From an uncultured Bacteroides sp. (lineage in GTDB: Bacteria; Bacteroidota; Bacteroidia; Bacteroidales; Bacteroidaceae): 64,000 nucleotides of DNA. This document shows positions 27,501-36,064 of this stretch, one piece after another; positions within the stretch are counted from its first letter, which is position 1, and every line of letters starts with the position of its first letter. The notes under the pieces were generated by a model. That model did no database searches. It was not told the DNA's origin and saw only the letters and a program-made list of their open reading frames with translations. The position numbers and the translations under genes are program-made. Location of the stretch: positions 496,001 to 560,000 of the forward strand of contig NZ_OY782186.1 in the NCBI RefSeq assembly GCF_963677685.1, given 5' to 3'.

Positions 27501-28655
27501 CTCTCTATCAATGCAGATACTGCTTGCTACTTTGTTATTAAGGCTATTTTCCGTTGGCACAGGGAAATAGCTCCATGTACTAAATAATGGTGCTTTATTG
27601 CTAATGAAATTAATGCCTCCACCCCATGTTCCTATCCAAATGTTATCATAAGAGTCTTGGTATGCGCAACGGATACTTGCATTTGATAAGCTGAAGTTAT
27701 CATCTCCGGCTTTGATGAACTCAAATTGTATTTCTTCAGGAGCTAGAAATTGATTTTGCTTCAAATCGAGTATGGCTATTCCATGAAACTCTGTTGTGAT
27801 CCAAAGTTTGTTGTCGGAGAACTGTTTAATTGAAAAAATAGCACTTGATAATACTCCTCTTGTATCGCTTTTGTTATTCTTGAATGAGGTGAAAGTACCA
27901 GTTTTTTCATTGAATAAAGATATCCCACGATTTGTTCCTACCCAAATGTTTTCGTTGCTATCTTTTAAGATACAATGCACCTCATTGCTTGGGATGCTGT
28001 AGGGATCTTTGGGATCGTGCGTGTAGTTTTGCACTGTTTTATCTTTTAAAGACAGAATGCTTAAGCCATTTTCAACATGCCCGATGAATATTCTGTCTGC
28101 TCCTCCATCCATAACAGTCCATGTTTGCTCGCTAGGTAGTGCAGGCACAGTTGCCTTATTATAATGAGTGAATTTTCCTGTGCTTATATTTAAATAGTCT
28201 ATACCTCTGTAATAGGTACTTATCCACAGCCCATCATTTTTACCACTTGGAGAAGCTAAGTCTGTAACATCATTGGTTATTAAGCTATGCGGATCTTTTG
28301 GATTATGTTGATAGGAGATGAAAGCCTGTTTATTATAGTCATATGCATTGAGCCCAGCTCTTTGGGTAGCAATCCAAATGATGGGATGATTTCGGTCGGC
28401 ATATACACGATTTAGCTCATTTCCGGTAATCCCTTGCGGATTCTTATAGTAATTAATGAAACGTGTCCCATCAAACTTATTTAGCCCTTCTTCGGTAGCG
28501 AACCATAAGAATCCTTCTTTATCCTGAGCAATGCTGACTACGTAATTATTGGATAATCCTTGTTCAATTCCTAATCGCTTGATGTTATGCGGCTGAGCTA
28601 GTAGTTTAAAAGATGCGATAGTATATAATAATAGAATAAGCCAAAATCTTTTCAT
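24588..28655 (-). CDS. hybrid two-component system sensor/AraC regulator
   Basis: 1355 residues with every domain of a Bacteroides HTCS: signal peptide (1-20), two seven-bladed regulator-propeller repeats (about 25-680, recurring 'G.LWIGT.GGGIN' blades), a Y_Y_Y domain (about 690-790), one membrane helix (about 798-818), HisKA with His852 (THELRTPL), HATPase (DNLISNAIKY, DTGHGIS, GTGIGLALVK), a receiver with Asp1150 (SDIMMP) and a C-terminal AraC-type DNA-binding domain (about 1250-1350). The periplasmic propellers would bind an oligosaccharide from the target glycan and the HTH would activate the divergent GH35-SusC-SusD genes. A -7 element lies at 28689-28696. Confidence 0.95.
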   Translation of the reverse strand: MKRFWLILLLYTIASFKLLAQPHNIKRLGIEQGLSNNYVVSIAQDKEGFLWFATEEGLNKFDGTRFINYYKNPQGITGNELNRVYADRNHPIIWIATQRAGLNAYDYNKQAFISYQHNPKDPHSLITNDVTDLASPSGKNDGLWISTYYRGIDYLNISTGKFTHYNKATVPALPSEQTWTVMDGGADRIFIGHVENGLSILSLKDKTVQNYTHDPKDPYSIPSNEVHCILKDSNENIWVGTNRGISLFNEKTGTFTSFKNNKSDTRGVLSSAIFSIKQFSDNKLWITTEFHGIAILDLKQNQFLAPEEIQFEFIKAGDDNFSLSNASIRCAYQDSYDNIWIGTWGGGINFISNKAPLFSTWSYFPVPTENSLNNKVASSICIDRENNLWVGTDGGGINVFKSGIRTNIYQKKNSPLNDNSILASLRDSEGNLWFGTFQGSISYYDTRTKTIKKIEPYNNSHLDIRTFYEDRDKNIWIGSSEGIYVFSLRQKKIINHFTASNSGLPENFIRAIVQDSFGHFWIGTFGGGIAVFNANFKLLKLLTQNKGLCSNTINHLICDSRKQIWAATGEGLVCFYNEKEFKYKTFQRKSGLNNTHIRAICEDQKGNIWVSTNRGISCLPLNKQKFYNYDHSDGVPLGNFMSGSVAKDNKGGIYFGSINGLCHFDPHIIMNRPQSPVGIITEIKIFGRLTNQENKETILPLSAGQNVQLNYKQNSFRITFNVQNYSLVSQTEYAYMLQGLEDSWYNINKNNSVIFRNIPPGKYKFLIKTRIHNQNWSQKITTLEILISPPLWLTWWAKSIYILLAIVILWSILYAYKKKIKIESLYNLEKKNREQEQDLNNERLRFYTNITHELRTPLTLILGPLEDIQKDTSLSIRQVHKISVVHQSAIRLLNLVNQLLEFRKTETQNKQLCISKGNIAALIYEIGSKYKELSIKPGVIFNINVASHSMPLFFDKEVITIIIDNLISNAIKYTEKGKIELSVYQITQKETVYTEIKVSDTGHGISAKALPHIFDRYYQENSVHQASGTGIGLALVKNLVHLHQGEIRVESVPERGSSFYLRLLTDNTYPNALHIENQEETNTSVEKEKEDSQRKLNSDKPILLVVEDNQEIRDYISESLSSHFEIIEAANGKEGEALAIEHVPDIIISDIMMPIMDGISLCKLLKEDIRTSHIPIVLLTAKDSLQDKEEGYTVGADSYLTKPFNAALLLSRINNLIESRKKLVEQFAPNNQLKDKQATRVSSLNKLDNEFINKITVFIEEKLSSDKIDITYLSEKMCMSSSTLYRKMKALTGLSTNEYIRKIRMENAERLLLEGRYSISEISYKVGINSTVYFRQCFKDEFGVSPSEYLKRMSS

Positions 28656-28688
28656 TATGCTTTAAGTACAGATGTTAGTTGTTTGCCT

Positions 28689-28696
28689 CAAAAGTA
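28689..28696 (-). promoter_or_regulatory. -7 element for hybrid sensor gene
   Basis: TACTTTTG on the minus strand matches TAnnTTTG and would start the sensor transcript about 26 bases before its ATG. No convincing -33 TTTG. Confidence 0.45.
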
Positions 28697-28725
28697 CAAC
28701 TAATTTTTTCATTTAGGGTATACAG

Positions 28726-28761
28726 ATCGTGCATTGAATGATTTACTATCCTATCGTGCAT
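28726..28761 (+). promoter_or_regulatory. direct repeat, candidate HTCS operator
   Basis: ATCGTGCAT occurs at 28726-28734 and again at 28753-28761, a 27-bp period, each followed by a TGA and an ATTT block. The second copy ends 32 bases before the -7 element of the GH35 promoter, where an AraC-type activator would be expected to bind. Confidence 0.5.
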
Positions 28762-28793
28762 GATTTTTGTCCCTTCTACTCCTTTGATCAGTC

Positions 28794-28801
28794 TATATTT
28801 G
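28794..28801 (+). promoter_or_regulatory. -7 element for the galactan locus
   Basis: TATATTTG matches TAnnTTTG, 50 bases before the GH35 ATG. The nearest TTTG upstream is at 24 bases, too far for the consensus, which fits an activator-dependent promoter. Confidence 0.55.
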
Positions 28802-28851
28802 TGGCCTTTGATAGAATTTTTAAGTTAATCTTTTAAAACTATAATAGTAGT

Positions 28852-31218
28852 ATGAAGACAGACAATAGAGTGGAAATATTCTTAAAGACTAAACTTTCTT
28901 GGTTTATTTTATCCTGTTTCTTATTTTGCTTGTGTGTGCCTTCTATGGGGCAAGAAACATTTAAGGTTGGTAATAAAACCTTTTTGCTAGATGGTAAGCC
29001 TTTTGTTATTAAAGCGGCAGAGATTCATTACCCTCGTATTCCAAAAGAATATTGGGAACAACGTATAGAGATGTGCAAAGCATTAGGGATGAATACAGTT
29101 TGCCTTTATGTGTTTTGGAACTATCATGAACCACAAGAGGGAAAATTTGATTTTAAGGGGCAAAAAGATATTGCAGAGTTCTGTAAGCTAGCCCAGAAAC
29201 ATCATTTATATGTGATTGTCCGCCCGGGTCCCTATGTGTGTGCCGAATGGGAAATGGGAGGACTTCCCTGGTGGTTATTGAAGAAAAAAGATATAAAACT
29301 GCGCGAACAGGATCCTTATTACATGGAGCGTGTGCGATTATTTATGAATAAAGTTGGTAAAGAGTTAGCCGATTTGCAGATTACTCGCGGAGGGAATATC
29401 ATTATGGTTCAGGTTGAGAATGAGTATGGTTCCTATGGAATAGATAAACCGTATGTGTCTCAGATACGCGACATTGTAAAGGGGGCGGGGTTTACTGATG
29501 TTCCTTTGTTTCAATGTGATTGGAGTTCCAACTTTGAGAATAATGCGTTGGACGACCTGTTGTGGACGATTAATTTTGGAACAGGGGCCAATATTACAAA
29601 GCAATTTGAACGCCTTCAACAGCTACGACCTAATACTCCTTTAATGTGCAGTGAGTTTTGGTCGGGATGGTTTGATCATTGGGGAGCCAAACATGAAACA
29701 CGTAGTGCTCATGAACTTGTTGAAGGCATGAAAGAAATGCTAGATCGAAAAATATCTTTCAGCCTTTATATGACTCATGGAGGAACAAGTTTCGGACATT
29801 GGGCAGGTGCCAATTTCCCTAATTTTTCTCCTACTTGCACCTCTTATGATTATGATGCTCCGATCAGCGAATCGGGAAAAGTTACTCCCAAGTACTTCGA
29901 AGTTCGTCAATTGCTTGAGAAGTATTTGCCAAAAGGTGAATCATTGGCAAAAATTCCGGATTCAATCCCAACGATTTCTATTCCTTCTATTCAGCTAAAT
30001 GAAGTGGCAGCTGTTTTTGATAATCTTCCTGCCGCAAAAAAGAGCAGAGATATCCATTCAATGGAATTTTTTAATCAAGGTTGGGGGAGCATAGTGTATA
30101 GAACAACATTACCTAAATTAGATGAGGAACAATTGTTGGTTATCACAGAGGCACATGATTGGGCTCAGGTCTTTATCGATGGAGAGAAGATAGGTACTCT
30201 GAATCGATTAAAAGGTGAAAAACAGGTAAAAATACCAGTGCTTAAGAAAACTGCCCGATTGGATATTGTGGTGGAAGCAATGGGACGAATGAATTTTGGA
30301 AAAGGTATTTATGATTGGAAAGGGATAACAGAAAAAGTAGAGCTCATATCTACAAAAGAGGTTAAGAATTTAAAGAATTGGGAAGTTTATAATTTGCCGG
30401 TAGATTACCGCTTTGCAAGCCATAAGAAATACAAGAGTAATGGTAGTGCAAAAGTTTCTCCGGCATATTATCGGGGATCATTCTTGCTCGATAAAACAGG
30501 AGATACTTTTCTTGATATGAGAAATTGGAACAAAGGTTTGGTATGGGTCAATGGACACGCTCTTGGTAGATTCTGGAAAGTGGGCCCTCAGCAGACCTTG
30601 TATCTCCCCGGATGCTGGCTTAAAAAAGGTAAGAATGAAATCATCGTTCTTGATATGGAAACTCCTCTTAAGCCTTTCACAGCTGGATTGAGACAACCGA
30701 TTCTTGATGATCTTAATATTGGTGAGGCGCAAACTCACCGTAAAGAGGGTGAGACTTTGAATCTAACTGATGAGAAGCCTGTTTATGAAGGAAGTTTTAA
30801 AGAGGGTAACGGTTGGCAGCATATTAGATTTGGCAAAGAAATGGAAGCCCGTTATTTCTGTCTGGAAGCTTTGGATGCTTTTGATGGTAAAGACTATGCA
30901 GCAATTGCGGAATTAGAACTTCTTGATTCTGAAGGAAAGCCTATTTCACGTCAACATTGGAAGGTAGCTTATGCTGATAGTGAAGAGGTCAATGCTGCTA
31001 ATAATCTGGCAACAAATGTCTTTGACAAGCAGGAATCAACGATTTGGCATACGGCTTATTCCAAAGAGAAAAGCCCTTATCCTCATGCTCTTATAATTGA
31101 TCTTGGCGAGAATAAAATGATCTCAGGCTTCTCTTATTTGCCTAGAGCAGAAGCTGATAAACCCGGAATGATAAAGGATTTCAGGATATATGTTAAGACA
31201 AAACCTTTCAAAATGTAA
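28852..31218 (+). CDS. GH35 beta-galactosidase
   Basis: 788 residues. After a signal peptide (about 1-33, cut near SMGQ) comes a GH35 TIM barrel (about 40-350) with the acid/base Glu191 in VENEYG and the nucleophile Glu268 in CSEFWSGWFDHWG, then two jelly-roll galactose-binding-like domains (about 390-610), then an F5/8 type C-like module (about 640-788). It removes terminal beta-linked galactose by a retaining mechanism. With SusCD, GH30 and GH43 in the same locus, its job is probably the final trimming of galacto-oligosaccharides in the periplasm. First gene of the locus, divergent from the hybrid sensor. Confidence 0.94.
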   Translation: MKTDNRVEIFLKTKLSWFILSCFLFCLCVPSMGQETFKVGNKTFLLDGKPFVIKAAEIHYPRIPKEYWEQRIEMCKALGMNTVCLYVFWNYHEPQEGKFDFKGQKDIAEFCKLAQKHHLYVIVRPGPYVCAEWEMGGLPWWLLKKKDIKLREQDPYYMERVRLFMNKVGKELADLQITRGGNIIMVQVENEYGSYGIDKPYVSQIRDIVKGAGFTDVPLFQCDWSSNFENNALDDLLWTINFGTGANITKQFERLQQLRPNTPLMCSEFWSGWFDHWGAKHETRSAHELVEGMKEMLDRKISFSLYMTHGGTSFGHWAGANFPNFSPTCTSYDYDAPISESGKVTPKYFEVRQLLEKYLPKGESLAKIPDSIPTISIPSIQLNEVAAVFDNLPAAKKSRDIHSMEFFNQGWGSIVYRTTLPKLDEEQLLVITEAHDWAQVFIDGEKIGTLNRLKGEKQVKIPVLKKTARLDIVVEAMGRMNFGKGIYDWKGITEKVELISTKEVKNLKNWEVYNLPVDYRFASHKKYKSNGSAKVSPAYYRGSFLLDKTGDTFLDMRNWNKGLVWVNGHALGRFWKVGPQQTLYLPGCWLKKGKNEIIVLDMETPLKPFTAGLRQPILDDLNIGEAQTHRKEGETLNLTDEKPVYEGSFKEGNGWQHIRFGKEMEARYFCLEALDAFDGKDYAAIAELELLDSEGKPISRQHWKVAYADSEEVNAANNLATNVFDKQESTIWHTAYSKEKSPYPHALIIDLGENKMISGFSYLPRAEADKPGMIKDFRIYVKTKPFKM

Positions 31219-31244
31219 AAACTATTTAACTTAAGAATGATATT

Positions 31245-31334
31245 ATGAAGAAAGTTACTGTACAGAAGGATGGTAAATATCTGTTCAAATTTGATATGCA
31301 CTTATTACACTTCGAATTTCATCCAATTAACTAA
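31245..31334 (+). CDS. possible 29-aa leader ORF before susC
   Basis: ATG 31245 to TAA 31334 codes for 29 residues (MKKVTVQKDGKY...). It fills most of the 133-base gap between the GH35 and SusC genes, and ends 17 bases before the SusC ATG. It has no signal, no known motif and no start-site evidence, so it may be a leader peptide or chance. Confidence 0.2.
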   Translation: MKKVTVQKDGKYLFKFDMHLLHFEFHPIN

Positions 31335-31351
31335 TTTAATGCTTTAAAAAC

Positions 31352-34300
31352 ATGAGAAGATATTTATTGATATTGTTTGGGCTTTTGGCATTGACTGCTT
31401 ATGCTCAAGAAATAAACTTAAAAGGTACAATTATTAGTGCTACTGACCATGAACCGATGATTGGTACTACTGTTATTGTGCAAGGAACTACTAATGGTAG
31501 TGTAACAGACCTCGATGGTAATTATGCATTGAAAGGAGTGCCTTCTAATGCTACTGTTATTTATTCTGCAATTGGTTATAAAACACGTAAAGTAGAGGTT
31601 AAGAATCGTACTGTTATCAATCTGGTGATGGAAGAAGATGTTGAAGCGCTAGATGAAGTGGTTGTAGTGGGATATGGCTCAGTAAAAAAGAGTGATTTAA
31701 CCAGTTCCATTTCTACTGTGAAAGGTGATGATTTGAAAACGATGACTGCGGGTAATGCCATGTTGGCTTTGCAGGGTAAAGCTAATGGGGTACAAGTTAC
31801 TTCTGCCGGAGGACCTGGAGCTGCCCCTCGAGTGATTATCCGTGGTGTAACTACGGTTAATGGTTCTGATCCATTGTATGTGGTTGATGGGATGCCTGTC
31901 GGAACGAATATAAACTTCTTGAATCAAGATGATATAGAAAGTATTGAGGTGCTTAAAGATGCTTCTTCTGCTGCTATTTATGGTACGAGAGGTTCTAATG
32001 GTGTTATTCTTGTGACCACGAAAAAGGGACATGAAGGGAAGATGAAATTCCAATTTAACACGTCAGTAGGTTTTCTTACGTTAGCTAAACCTGATATGGC
32101 TAAGGCTTCTGAATATGAAAAGGTTTTTAAAGCTAGATATACAAATGATAATTCGGTTCCTGTTTGGAATGGCAAGGATAACATCACGAATACAGAAGGT
32201 ACTGACTGGTGGAATACTGTGGTGAAAGATGTTGCTTTGATGCAAAATTATAACTTCAGTTTTCAAGGAGGTACAGACAAGATATCCTATAGTGCGAGCA
32301 TTGGATATTTTCGCCAAGATTCACATTATGATGTTGGATTCTGGGATAAGTTAACAGCACGTTTCAATACGGAGTATAAATTTAATAAGATTGTAAAAGC
32401 CGGTATTGATCTAGCACCTAAATGGGAACAGTGGGATGATACGCCTTCTTTATTAGGTGATGTAATGCGGATGGATCCGACAACTCCTGTCTTCCGTCCA
32501 GAAGAAGAGTGGACAAATAATCAATATGATAATTATGCGCGCTCTCATAATAGTCTAGTATGGAATCCCGTTGGTAGTGTTGCGCGGTTGAATAAGTCGA
32601 GTGATGAATACGGATTATTAGCAAACCCTTACATTAGCGTTGAGCCAATAGCCGGATTAACTTTCCGTAGTCAGTTTGGAGTGAATGCTCGTTTTAGAGT
32701 CTCTGATACTTTTGATCCGAAATTCCATATTGATAATCTTGAGGAGCGTAAACAGAGCTTTGTAGAGAGAAAGATGGATAACTGGGTCGATTGGAACTGG
32801 ACAAATACTTTGAGTTATCTTAAGACTTTCTCTAAAAAACATAATGTCAATTTGATGGCGGGCTATACGATGGAGAAATTCTCTGAATATTGGTTGAAGG
32901 GTTCACGCGAGAATACACCAAGTAATCTTGACGAATTGCAGTATGTTAGCGCTGGTACATTAAATCAAAAGGCAGAAGGAACGAATGTCTATACTACTTT
33001 GGTTTCTTATTTGGGACGTGCAATGTATAACTATGATAACCGTTATTACTTGACGGGATCTATACGTGTCGATGGATCTTCAAAATTTCCGGCAGCTAAT
33101 AAATATGCTACTTTCCCAGCTTTATCGGGGGCATGGAGAATTACTGGTGAACCTTTTATGCAAGAACAGACACTTTTCTCTAATTTAAAATTACGTGCAG
33201 GATGGGGTCGTGTAGGGAATCAGAGCATTGATAATGCTGCTTATTTAACGCTAGTTGGACCTTCTGATTATGTTTTTGGTACGAATGCTCAACGCAATTT
33301 GGGTACTTCGGTAAGTACTATTGGAAACCCGAATTTACGTTGGGAAACTGTAGAAGATTTTAATTTAGGTCTGGATCTGGGCTTCTTTGATGGTCGCTTG
33401 AGTGTGACGGCTGATGTTTACCAGAGAAAATCAACAGATATGTTGCTGAAGAAAGATAACCTGTTGGTATTAGGTTATCCAATGTGGAATGGACAGATGT
33501 GGGAGAATGTTGGTAGTCTGAAGGCTACCGGCTGGGAACTTTCTTTTAACTATAATGATAATATCTCTGATCTTAAATATGAAGTTGGTTTGAATCTTTC
33601 ATCAGTTAAAAATAAAGCTGTTAAACTATTCGGAGATACTCCTATTTTGACGGGTGGCTTTAATGGCGATTATATTATTCGAAATGAACAAGGCGGTGAG
33701 ATTAGTCGATTCTATGGCTATACAGTAGATGGTATTTTCCAAAACCAGGCAGAGGTAAATGCTCATACAGGAGAACATGGAGAGATTTTGCAACCCAATG
33801 CTGTGCCGGGTGATTTGCGTTTTAAAGATTTGAATCATGATGGTGTTTTGGACGATAAAGATAAATCTTTTTTGGGATCGGCTTTCCCAGACCTTATGCT
33901 CGGTTTAAATCTACATTTGACATATAAAGATTTTGATTTAGTAACTAACTTCTATGGAACAATAGGAAATGATATTTATAATAAAAACAAAGCTTTATAT
34001 GGAGGTGAAGGAGGTAGTAATGTATATGCCGGAAGTTATAATAAAGCTTGGCATGGCGAAGGTACGAGTTATGATATACCCCGTTTATCGGTGAATGATG
34101 CTAATAATAATTATAAAAGAGTCTCTAGTTTCTTTGTAGAGGATGGTTCTTATTTGCGATGCAAACTCCTGCAATTGGGATATACGATACCAAAATCAAT
34201 CAGTAGGCAAGTTGGAGTAAGGCTTTCTCTCTCTGCTCAGAATCTTTTTACGATAACTAATTATTCAGGAATGGATCCGGAGAGAGCTTCAATGGGTGGT

Positions 34301-34378
34301 GTAACAGAAGCTGGTATAGATGATACTGGTTACCCTAATCCTCGAACATTTTTGGTCGGAGTTAATTTAACCTTTTAA
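31352..34378 (+). CDS. SusC/RagA-type TonB-linked transporter
   Basis: 1008 residues: a signal peptide (1-18, cut after YAQ), a carboxypeptidase-regulatory-like domain (about 22-100, with the usual GTTVIVQGTTNGSVTDLDG), the TonB box/linker (DEVVVVGYGSVKKSDLT), the plug (about 120-230; PLYVVDGMPVG, IESIEVLKDASSAAIYGTRGSNGVILVTTKKG) and a 22-strand barrel to the C-terminal FLVGVNLTF. It imports glycan fragments across the outer membrane, powered by TonB-ExbBD, with the following SusD as its lid. The pair and the neighbouring glycosidases point to galactan oligosaccharides. Confidence 0.97.
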   Translation: MRRYLLILFGLLALTAYAQEINLKGTIISATDHEPMIGTTVIVQGTTNGSVTDLDGNYALKGVPSNATVIYSAIGYKTRKVEVKNRTVINLVMEEDVEALDEVVVVGYGSVKKSDLTSSISTVKGDDLKTMTAGNAMLALQGKANGVQVTSAGGPGAAPRVIIRGVTTVNGSDPLYVVDGMPVGTNINFLNQDDIESIEVLKDASSAAIYGTRGSNGVILVTTKKGHEGKMKFQFNTSVGFLTLAKPDMAKASEYEKVFKARYTNDNSVPVWNGKDNITNTEGTDWWNTVVKDVALMQNYNFSFQGGTDKISYSASIGYFRQDSHYDVGFWDKLTARFNTEYKFNKIVKAGIDLAPKWEQWDDTPSLLGDVMRMDPTTPVFRPEEEWTNNQYDNYARSHNSLVWNPVGSVARLNKSSDEYGLLANPYISVEPIAGLTFRSQFGVNARFRVSDTFDPKFHIDNLEERKQSFVERKMDNWVDWNWTNTLSYLKTFSKKHNVNLMAGYTMEKFSEYWLKGSRENTPSNLDELQYVSAGTLNQKAEGTNVYTTLVSYLGRAMYNYDNRYYLTGSIRVDGSSKFPAANKYATFPALSGAWRITGEPFMQEQTLFSNLKLRAGWGRVGNQSIDNAAYLTLVGPSDYVFGTNAQRNLGTSVSTIGNPNLRWETVEDFNLGLDLGFFDGRLSVTADVYQRKSTDMLLKKDNLLVLGYPMWNGQMWENVGSLKATGWELSFNYNDNISDLKYEVGLNLSSVKNKAVKLFGDTPILTGGFNGDYIIRNEQGGEISRFYGYTVDGIFQNQAEVNAHTGEHGEILQPNAVPGDLRFKDLNHDGVLDDKDKSFLGSAFPDLMLGLNLHLTYKDFDLVTNFYGTIGNDIYNKNKALYGGEGGSNVYAGSYNKAWHGEGTSYDIPRLSVNDANNNYKRVSSFFVEDGSYLRCKLLQLGYTIPKSISRQVGVRLSLSAQNLFTITNYSGMDPERASMGGVTEAGIDDTGYPNPRTFLVGVNLTF

Positions 34379-34390
34379 TAGTGGAATAGT

Positions 34391-35983
34391 ATGAAAAATA
34401 TATTAGTAAGTATATTGTTGGCTGTGGCACTTTCTGTCAGCCTGAATAGTTGTTCGGATTTTTTGGATCAGCCGGTCTTAGGTCAAGAGAACCTAAATAC
34501 CTATTTCCAAAATGAAGAGGAGTGTTTGAAACAGATTACTGGATGTTATCAATCAATCTATTGGGATGACTGGTGGCAAATAGCTAAGTTTACTATGGCT
34601 TCTGATATGTGTACGGATGATATGTGGATCGGAAATACGACTGAAGATGCTGGAGACTATAGAGATTTAGCTCATTATACTGGTAATGGGCAGACTAATG
34701 CGACACAAAATTACTGGCAGTATCGTTATAAAGGTATTCTTCGTTGTAATATTGCAATAGAGAAAATTCCCGGAGCACCAATCTCTAATGAAACGCTTCG
34801 TAAACGTCTTATTGCGGAAGCCAAATTTATTCGAGCATTTCATTATTTTGAATTAGTGAAAAATTTTGGGGGTGTACCTATTGTACTTAAAAAATTAATG
34901 CCAAGTGAGGTTAAAGGTATTAAACGTAGCTCTGTAGCGGAAGTATATCAACAGATAGAAAAAGATCTTACAGAAGCAATACCTGATCTGCCTAAAAGAA
35001 GCGAATATGCCCCAGTTGATATGGGAAGGGCTACAAAAGGAGCTGCTCAAGGTTATTTAGGTAAAGTTTATCTCTATCAGGAGAAATATGCTGATGCTGA
35101 AAAGATGCTGTTTAAGGTTATTGAATCAAAAGAATATAAACTCTTGCCTAACTTTGGAGATGTTTGGAGTATTGCTACTAATAATAGTGAAGAATCTTTA
35201 TTTGAAGTGCAATACAATAATGATGTTACTTATAATTTAGGTGGTCGTATATCAATTCTATGTGGATCTCGTGATGATTCAGGATGGGCTTGGGGTCTAC
35301 CTACTAGTAATCTGGAGAAAGCGTTTCTTGATGCAGGAGATACTGAACGTCTGAAGTGGACTATTATTAAAAATGGTGCAACTGAAGTTCCAGGTGATTC
35401 TACTTGGTCAGAAAAAAAACCATATATAATATCACCGGATAAACATAAATCGGCACGTGTAACTCGTAAACTTTATATTCCGATGGGTCAGCGTCCAACT
35501 CCTTATGATGCTGCACATATTCCTCTTAATTATCGTTTATTGCGTTATGCTGATGTACTTTTAATGTATGCTGAGGCTCTGAATGCTCAAGGTACCGATA
35601 GAGATGCGGAAGCACGCGCAGCATTGAACGAAGTACGTGATCGTGTACATTTACCCGAAGTTAAATCTTCAGGGAAAGAATTGAGGGATGCTATTCGTTT
35701 GGAAAGACGACTTGAACTTGCGTTGGAGGATAATCGCTTATATGATTTAAGACGTTGGAATGATGATAATGGGAAGAAAGAGATTTGTAATGTTATGGGT
35801 GAAAATGGTTCTTTCGTAAAGTATAATTTAACTGAATCTACTGATGAATATGAATTAACAAATCAGAAAGAAGCAAGTAATAAGGGGTATAACTTCCGAG
35901 AGGATCGTGATCAATTATTTCCAATTCCTCATTCTGAAGTAACAATGTCGGAGGGATCTATAGAGCAGAATCCTAACTATTAA
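34391..35983 (+). CDS. SusD/RagB-type surface glycan-binding lipoprotein
   Basis: 530 residues. A lipoprotein signal with Cys21 (LNSCSDFLDQ, the standard SusD opening), TPR-like helices in the N-terminal half, the FIRAFHYFELVKNFGGVPIV block and the C-terminal LRYADVLLMYAEALN...RLELALEDNRLYDLRRW blocks, ending NPNY. It sits on the cell surface, captures glycan and closes over the SusC barrel. It starts 12 bases after the SusC stop. The usual third surface glycan-binding protein is absent here; the next gene is an enzyme lipoprotein. Confidence 0.97.
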   Translation: MKNILVSILLAVALSVSLNSCSDFLDQPVLGQENLNTYFQNEEECLKQITGCYQSIYWDDWWQIAKFTMASDMCTDDMWIGNTTEDAGDYRDLAHYTGNGQTNATQNYWQYRYKGILRCNIAIEKIPGAPISNETLRKRLIAEAKFIRAFHYFELVKNFGGVPIVLKKLMPSEVKGIKRSSVAEVYQQIEKDLTEAIPDLPKRSEYAPVDMGRATKGAAQGYLGKVYLYQEKYADAEKMLFKVIESKEYKLLPNFGDVWSIATNNSEESLFEVQYNNDVTYNLGGRISILCGSRDDSGWAWGLPTSNLEKAFLDAGDTERLKWTIIKNGATEVPGDSTWSEKKPYIISPDKHKSARVTRKLYIPMGQRPTPYDAAHIPLNYRLLRYADVLLMYAEALNAQGTDRDAEARAALNEVRDRVHLPEVKSSGKELRDAIRLERRLELALEDNRLYDLRRWNDDNGKKEICNVMGENGSFVKYNLTESTDEYELTNQKEASNKGYNFREDRDQLFPIPHSEVTMSEGSIEQNPNY

Positions 35984-36009
35984 AAATAAAAATCTTTATT
36001 GATGGGATA

Positions 36010-36047
36010 GAGGTCTATTTCTTTGTGGTTTGCTAGGAATAGACCTC
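36010..36047 (+). terminator. hairpin between susD and GH30 genes
   Basis: GAGGTCTATT (36010-36019) pairs perfectly with AATAGACCTC (36038-36047) around an 18-base loop, followed by a T-containing but not uniform tract. It is probably a partial terminator or RNA-stability element that lets SusCD be made in excess of the enzymes. Confidence 0.6.
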
Positions 36048-36064
36048 ATCTTGTTATATAAATA

